A DNA stretch of 10,103 bases from Sulfurimonas sp. (lineage in GTDB: Bacteria > Campylobacterota > Campylobacteria > Campylobacterales > Sulfurimonadaceae). The DNA lies in contig JAFLJZ010000144.1 in assembly GCA_022712775.1 (NCBI GenBank), forward strand, positions 1 through 10,103, given 5' to 3'. The first letter of the stretch is position 1. Every line of letters begins with the position of its first letter. Of this stretch, positions 6,397-10,103 are shown one piece after another. The position numbers and the translations under genes are program-made. Under the pieces are notes generated by a model. The model was not told the DNA's origin. It did not search any database and worked only from the letters and a program-made list of their open reading frames with translations.

Positions 6397-8362
6397 AAGT
6401 CGTATTTAAACCGATATCAGGTTTTCCTATGTAATATCCTTGAACATAATCAATTCCCATCTCTTGAAGTAAGTCTAAGCTTTTTTTATCTTCAACATAT
6501 TCGGCAATTGTTTCTAGTCCTAAGGTTGCTGCAAAGTCAATAATAGTTTTTGTAATTATTTTTGAATTTTCATCACTTGTAATAAATTTTACTAGTGAGC
6601 TATCTATTTTTAAATAATCTATATTTAATTCTAAAAGATGAGAAAAGTTAGAGTACCCACTACCAAAGTCATCTATAGCGAACTTACAACCGTATTCTTT
6701 TATATCAACAATAAATTGTTTTAAGCCTTTATAATTATCAATCTTATCACTCTCGAGAATCTCAAATACAACTTTCTCAGGGTGTGGAAATTCTTTTAGT
6801 TTTTTTAGTATAAAGCTTGTTGTTTTTTTATTGAGAATATCTTCTATAGATAGGTTAATAGAAAATTCAAATTCTTTATCAATAAAAAAATCAAAAGTTT
6901 TTGTAACCATGATTTTTGTTATTTGAGGGTAGATTTTCGACTTTATAGCAATATCTAAAAATTTATAGGGTGGTAAAATAGTCCCATCTTCTTCGATGAT
7001 TCTAACGAGTGCTTCATACTTTTGTATTTTTTTTGTGCCAATATGATAAATAGGTTGGAAGAAAGGTACAAGCCTATCTGCGGCAATTGCATCTTTAATA
7101 AGCATAATCCCATGTATGTTTTCTAAAATATCATTTGTATTATCGATACTTTCATCGTAAAGAACAATATTATTTACACCATATTTAGCACTTTTTAGTG
7201 CCATGTCTGCTTTGGCTAGCAAAGAATCTCTATTTGAGGAAATACCGGCACTTAAGCTAATAATGATTGAATGCTCAAAAGCATCAATTTTTTTCTCTTG
7301 AAGTTTTTTCACAATATCTTTAACAAGTTTTACAAAGTGTTGCTCTGTCATCGTTTTTGTTGTAAATATTGCAAATTCATCACTTGGAAGCTTATATAAA
7401 GAACTACTTTTATGATCACATAGTGAGTGGATTGTTAGTGCAATATTTTTTAAAACAAGATCTCCAATATCATGTCCATAAAAATCATTTATATCCTTAA
7501 AGCTATTAACATTTAGAAGCGCTAGATGCCTTGACTTATAGTGTTTTGTTTTTTCTAAATCTTCTAAAAGCTGTATTCTATTTGGTAGAAGTGTTAGGTT
7601 GTCTATAATTAATGTAGCTTTGAGTTTTTTTGTTTGTATATCAACTTGTTCTTCAAGGTGTTCATTTATATTTTTTAATTTTTTCAAGAGTATAAAGATA
7701 CCGATAAAAAGAGCAAGAAATAAAATAAAATCGTATACAACTGAATGAAAGAAACCTTCCATAAAATAAATGTTAAGAATTTTCTTTGGTACTTTTATAC
7801 TTTGTATGCCCCGCAATTCGTCAAGTTTATAGTTATAAGAATTTGCATATTTTTCTTGTATAAACAAAGGGGAATTTTCTTTTTTCCCGTGACATGAAAG
7901 ACATTTTTCTTTAACTCTAAGCGGGTAAGCATATTGATAAAATTCGCTGTTAGAATCATCAAAATATTGAAGTTTTTTTGTATTTTTATTGAAGTAGTCT
8001 ATAGCTTTTAATTCATCTATATCAGCATTATTTTCAGGATTTCGTGCTTTATCTGAAACAGTGCGTATAGTGATATTAAACTTGTTATTTTGAGAGAATT
8101 CTTTTGATATAGGGTAGGAACTAAAAGCTGGAAGTGCTGGAAGTGTTTGTTCTGTTAGATGTATCGTCTTATTAATAAAGAGTTCTTGATAATATATACG
8201 ATGTGTCATAGCATAGCTATTAAGTACTTCCGCTTCTTTGAGTGCAAAATCATACTTTCTTTCTTGAGCATCTTGATAGGCATAGGTTATCCTAAAAAAA
8301 ATGACTACTAAAAAAACAACAGGAATGAGATAGAGAACTCTCTTACTAAATAAACTAGTCAT
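6389..8362 (-). CDS. Membrane c-di-GMP protein: haem-c-type DUF3365 sensor, degenerate GGDEF, intact EAL
   Basis: The protein has 657 residues. A membrane helix (about 8-24) and a second one (about 208-227) bracket a periplasmic domain ending with CLSCHG (C154, C157, H158), a c-type haem attachment motif. The layout fits the Tll0287-like/DUF3365 sensory domain. A short coiled coil (about 230-250) leads into a GGDEF domain that keeps DNLTLLPNR but has PSDEF (326-330) in place of GGDEF and no clear RxxD inhibitory site, so diguanylate cyclase activity is unlikely. The EAL domain (about 415-650) keeps the catalytic set: E450-A-L, N503, E534, D564-D565-F-G, K585, E621 and Q641. The likely activity is hydrolysis of c-di-GMP to pGpG, controlled by haem redox state or a bound ligand; the ligand is inferred. 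The hydrophobic N-terminus supports the ATG at 8362, although no Shine-Dalgarno precedes it. Its 3' end is convergent with alr. Confidence 0.9.
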   Translation of the reverse strand: MTSLFSKRVLYLIPVVFLVVIFFRITYAYQDAQERKYDFALKEAEVLNSYAMTHRIYYQELFINKTIHLTEQTLPALPAFSSYPISKEFSQNNKFNITIRTVSDKARNPENNADIDELKAIDYFNKNTKKLQYFDDSNSEFYQYAYPLRVKEKCLSCHGKKENSPLFIQEKYANSYNYKLDELRGIQSIKVPKKILNIYFMEGFFHSVVYDFILFLALFIGIFILLKKLKNINEHLEEQVDIQTKKLKATLIIDNLTLLPNRIQLLEDLEKTKHYKSRHLALLNVNSFKDINDFYGHDIGDLVLKNIALTIHSLCDHKSSSLYKLPSDEFAIFTTKTMTEQHFVKLVKDIVKKLQEKKIDAFEHSIIISLSAGISSNRDSLLAKADMALKSAKYGVNNIVLYDESIDNTNDILENIHGIMLIKDAIAADRLVPFFQPIYHIGTKKIQKYEALVRIIEEDGTILPPYKFLDIAIKSKIYPQITKIMVTKTFDFFIDKEFEFSINLSIEDILNKKTTSFILKKLKEFPHPEKVVFEILESDKIDNYKGLKQFIVDIKEYGCKFAIDDFGSGYSNFSHLLELNIDYLKIDSSLVKFITSDENSKIITKTIIDFAATLGLETIAEYVEDKKSLDLLQEMGIDYVQGYYIGKPDIGLNTTFK

Positions 8363-8368
8363 GCAAAG

Positions 8369-8377
8369 ATACTAACA
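8369..8377 (-). promoter_or_regulatory. Possible extended -10-like motif before the GGDEF/EAL gene
   Basis: On the minus strand TG-T-TAGTAT ends 6 nt before the ATG at 8362. The hexamer matches TATAAT at only four of six positions, but keeps the key second A and final T. No Shine-Dalgarno is present. This is the weakest of the four similar sites; a normal -10 further upstream (for example TATTAT or TATATT within 8388-8397 read on minus) is a competing choice. Confidence 0.3.
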
Positions 8378-8421
8378 TAAATATTTAATATAATAGCTTT
8401 AATTGTCTAGTAAATATTTAA
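8378..8421. repeat. Two copies of an 11-bp AT-rich palindromic repeat upstream of the GGDEF/EAL gene
   Basis: TAAATATTTAA occurs at 8378-8388 and again at 8411-8421. Its first ten bases are a perfect palindrome. The copies start 33 bp apart, about three helical turns. The first lies against the putative promoter of the GGDEF/EAL gene, and the second covers the stop codon of the 130-residue protein gene. A paired operator is possible, but in such AT-rich DNA chance is also possible. Confidence 0.4.
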
Positions 8422-8810
8422 GAATTTATCTTGATAATAGCATTTGAGAAAATAACACCATCTATACCAATAAACCCCAATTCTTCTATTTCATGTTCAT
8501 CTTCAATGAGTACTAACACTTTTGCATCAAAGAGATACTCATCTGCTATGGTTTTTGCATCTTTTGCTAGTTCTTTATGAATGACAATAAATGATGCATC
8601 AAGTGACGAAGCATAAAGAAGTTCTCGAATTGTTCTTACACAAATAGAGGTTGCTATTTGATTGAGATGGGCGTGCTTAATTATGTCGAGATTTTCTTCA
8701 TTAAATTCTATGTGAACTACGCAAGAGGGAGGTGTATTAGAGATACTTTCGATGTCTGAGACATGATAAAAAGAATCACTAGAAATAAATCTATGTCCAT
8801 ACATTAACAT
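8418..8810 (-). CDS. Unrecognised 130-residue alpha/beta protein
   Basis: I do not recognise this family with confidence. The protein is soluble, without signal peptide or membrane segment, and alternates strands and helices: CVVHIEF, ATSICV, FIVIH, KVLVLIED and GIDGVIF are likely strands separated by helices. The end, GIDGVIFSNAIIKI, resembles the last strand and phosphate-binding turn of TIM-barrel enzymes such as TrpA (GADGVIVGSAIVK pattern), so it may be a reduced barrel or a ligand-binding relic; this is inference. Its ATG overlaps the stop codon of the upstream PP0621-like gene (TAATG), so it is the last gene of an operon starting at or before the truncated EAL gene. An alternative in-frame ATG lies two codons downstream. 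Confidence 0.75.
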   Translation of the reverse strand: MLMYGHRFISSDSFYHVSDIESISNTPPSCVVHIEFNEENLDIIKHAHLNQIATSICVRTIRELLYASSLDASFIVIHKELAKDAKTIADEYLFDAKVLVLIEDEHEIEELGFIGIDGVIFSNAIIKINS

Positions 8811-9040
8811 TATGCTTTACCTACACATTCATCACTGCAATAGTATTTATTACTAGAGATGACTGTCTCTCCAAGTTCAGAGTAAATCCCACATGAAGTA
8901 CATTCAACCATATCATTACTTTTGAGTTTTTCATTTTGTTTTTCATTTTTCTTTGTGGGCTTTTGTAAAGGTTTTTTCTTTATAAACATAAAGTAAACTA
9001 TCCCAATAACGCCAATAACAAGTAGAACTTTTAATATCAT
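8810..9040 (-). CDS. PP0621-like small membrane protein with four-cysteine zinc ribbon
   Basis: The 76-residue protein has one N-terminal membrane helix (about 2-20), a lysine-rich linker (about 21-42) and a small C-terminal domain [15 protein letters not shown] followed by YYCSDEC. The four cysteines C47, C50, C68 and C72 are arranged CxxC then CxxxC, fitting a zinc ribbon. This arrangement matches the PP0621 family of small bacterial proteins, whose function is not known to me. The ribbon should lie on the cytoplasmic face if the positive linker stays inside. A strong Shine-Dalgarno AGGAG lies 7 nt before the ATG. The start overlaps the rsmG stop by 4 bp (ATGA), and the stop overlaps the next gene's start. 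Confidence 0.85.
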   Translation of the reverse strand: MILKVLLVIGVIGIVYFMFIKKKPLQKPTKKNEKQNEKLKSNDMVECTSCGIYSELGETVISSNKYYCSDECVGKA

Positions 9041-9618
9041 AAGTTTTCTCCTAGAAGTAAGTAGTGTCTGTTTTTTGTTTGAATAATTTTATGAGGCATC
9101 GTTTCATCTATTTCATCAAAAACTTTTTCGCCCTTATAAAAAAGTAGTGTTGAACTTGCATCACGAAAATTTTCACTAAGGCGAAGTAACATTTTTGTAT
9201 CTGTTACAGCTCTCGATGTTACGAGCTCAAAATGCTCTGCTTCCATCTCTTCGACACGCTTTTTTACTACGCGAACATTTTTAAGACCTAAATCTGCCTT
9301 AATGAATTGCAAAAAACTAGCACGCTTTACAAGTGGTTCAACCAAGGTTACCTGTGTATCAGGTAGAGCAAAGGCTAGAATCATACCCGGAAATCCTGCT
9401 CCCGTTCCTATATCTAAAAGGTTTTTGTATTGTTTTAAAAAACTTACAGGAAAAACTGCATCATAGATAAAATGATTTAAAGTATCTTCATCTTTTGCAC
9501 CTGTTAGATTATGAACTTTATTCCATTTAAAAAGATGTTCTTTGTATTTTTGCACATTCTTAAAGAAGTCGTCGGGTAGTGCTATTTTTTCTGCGAGTAG
9601 TGTTTCTTTTAAATTCAA
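9037..9618 (-). CDS. rsmG: 16S rRNA (guanine-527 N7) methyltransferase RsmG
   Basis: The enzyme transfers a methyl group from S-adenosylmethionine to N7 of G527 in 16S rRNA; loss in other bacteria gives low-level streptomycin resistance. The 193-residue length is normal. Motifs are KWNKVHNLT (about 31-39), the SAM-binding loop [12 protein letters not shown] (67-78), the acidic end of the next strand at E94 and SRAV (135-138). It starts with TTG at 9618: no upstream ATG is available in frame, and AAGGA 6 nt before the TTG supports it. The TTG overlaps the stop of the upstream EAL gene (TTGA), and the rsmG stop overlaps the start of the PP0621-like gene, so the genes are tightly coupled. Confidence 0.95.
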   Translation of the reverse strand: MNLKETLLAEKIALPDDFFKNVQKYKEHLFKWNKVHNLTGAKDEDTLNHFIYDAVFPVSFLKQYKNLLDIGTGAGFPGMILAFALPDTQVTLVEPLVKRASFLQFIKADLGLKNVRVVKKRVEEMEAEHFELVTSRAVTDTKMLLRLSENFRDASSTLLFYKGEKVFDEIDETMPHKIIQTKNRHYLLLGENL

Positions 9619-10103
9619 ATAGAGTCCTTTTTTGTACTCTTCAAAAGCGTTGTGATTTGTTCACTTGGCATTGGGTGTGCATAAAAGTAGCCTTGTATAT
9701 TTGTACAGTTATGTTGAAGTAAAAAATCTTTTTGTTCAAGTGTTTCAACGCCCTCAGCAATAAGCTTCAGGTTTAAACTTTGCCCAAGGGCAATAATTGC
9801 TTTTGTTATAGCCATATCATCTTTATCTTTGGGAATATCCTTGATAAAGCTTTGATCAATTTTGAGCTTGTTAAGCGGAAGTTTCTTGAGATACGCAAGA
9901 GAAGAATATCCCGTTCCAAAATCATCAATAGCGAGTTCTATACCAATCGCACTAATCTCTTTGAGCTTTTTAATAGCAGCATCAGGGTTATCCATAATTT
10001 GACCTTCTGTAACCTCAAGTTCTAGCCATTTTGCTCTAAACTGCATAGAATTCATAATGTTGAGTAAGGTAGATATAAAATCTTTTTCATTAAGTTGTTT
10101 CAT
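9615..10103 (-). CDS. EAL-domain c-di-GMP phosphodiesterase, C-terminal part (partial)
   Basis: The gene enters from the right edge; the first visible Met is internal, because [10 protein letters not shown] matches the middle of EAL domains just after the NxS motif. The 162 visible residues include ELEVTE (E30, E33 in visible numbering), [11 protein letters not shown] (D60, D61), LKIDQSFI (K81), IAEGVET (E117, E120) and IQGYFYAHP (Q137), the standard metal and catalytic residues of an active phosphodiesterase. The EAL motif itself, and any sensor or GGDEF domain, are outside the window. The sequence follows the consensus more closely than the EAL domain of the 6389-8362 gene. It is the first visible gene of the operon that continues with rsmG by a 4-bp TTGA overlap. 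Confidence 0.93.
   Translation of the reverse strand: MKQLNEKDFISTLLNIMNSMQFRAKWLELEVTEGQIMDNPDAAIKKLKEISAIGIELAIDDFGTGYSSLAYLKKLPLNKLKIDQSFIKDIPKDKDDMAITKAIIALGQSLNLKLIAEGVETLEQKDFLLQHNCTNIQGYFYAHPMPSEQITTLLKSTKKDSI
9625..9629 (-). promoter_or_regulatory. Ribosome binding site that decides the TTG start of rsmG
   Basis: Read on the minus strand this is AAGGA within an A-rich run, 6 nt before TTG at 9618. It lies in the last codons of the EAL gene. Confidence 0.75.

Noticed and set aside
9780..10025. 81-codon plus-strand frame opposite the EAL gene
   Set aside because: It is antisense to conserved EAL motifs, with no start signal or recognisable domain.
1..10103. CRISPR arrays, insertion sequences, prophage or defence islands, tRNA or rRNA
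   Set aside because: No regularly spaced repeats, transposase, integrase, nuclease-effector or structured RNA signature was seen; all long genes belong to ordinary families or are described above.

Overview
The window is AT-rich, densely packed bacterial chromosome. The gene content points to Campylobacterota (epsilonproteobacteria), most like Sulfurimonas or a relative: a NapL-like periplasmic beta-propeller, an OprC/NosA-type copper receptor, a short alanine racemase, c-di-GMP proteins, and an rsmG gene followed by a small PP0621-like protein. The genus is inferred from protein style; there is no rRNA or other decisive marker here.

Left part (1-2210, + strand): the last codons of a sensor histidine kinase overlap the start of a response regulator (151-1209) that has a canonical receiver domain, a charged coiled coil and an unrecognised C-terminal domain. 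A secreted WD40-like protein resembling NapL, an accessory protein of periplasmic nitrate reductase operons, follows (1260-2210). Its stop codon overlaps that of a convergent TonB-dependent receptor (2207-4222, - strand). The receptor carries both halves of the CxxxM / HxM copper site known from OprC, so it is probably a copper importer of the kind that supports nitrous oxide reductase. These two neighbours suggest a respiratory or denitrification theme, although no reductase gene is in the window.

Middle part (4223-6396): an 80-bp divergent control region separates the receptor from a likely 47-residue single-pass membrane protein (4303-4446, +), whose 3' end lies antisense to the end of an agmatine deiminase gene (4393-5391, -). 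That gene diverges from alanine racemase (5407-6396, +) with only 15 bp between start codons.

Right part (6389-10103, - strand): a large membrane sensor (6389-8362) joins a periplasmic haem-c-type sensory domain to a degenerate GGDEF and an intact EAL domain, suggesting a c-di-GMP phosphodiesterase controlled by redox state or a ligand. Upstream is a tightly overlapping operon: an EAL protein (cut by the window edge), rsmG with a TTG start, a PP0621-like zinc-ribbon membrane protein, and an unrecognised 130-residue alpha/beta protein.

The most striking structural pattern concerns start sites. Four genes (1260, 4303, 5407 on +; 8362 on -) have no Shine-Dalgarno sequence but carry an extended -10-like motif (TGn + TATAAT-like) ending 5-7 nt before the ATG, as expected for leaderless mRNAs. 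Most other genes in the window have clear Shine-Dalgarno motifs. No CRISPR array, insertion sequence, tRNA, rRNA, phage module or obvious novel defence system was seen, and no stretch over 300 bases lacks a gene.
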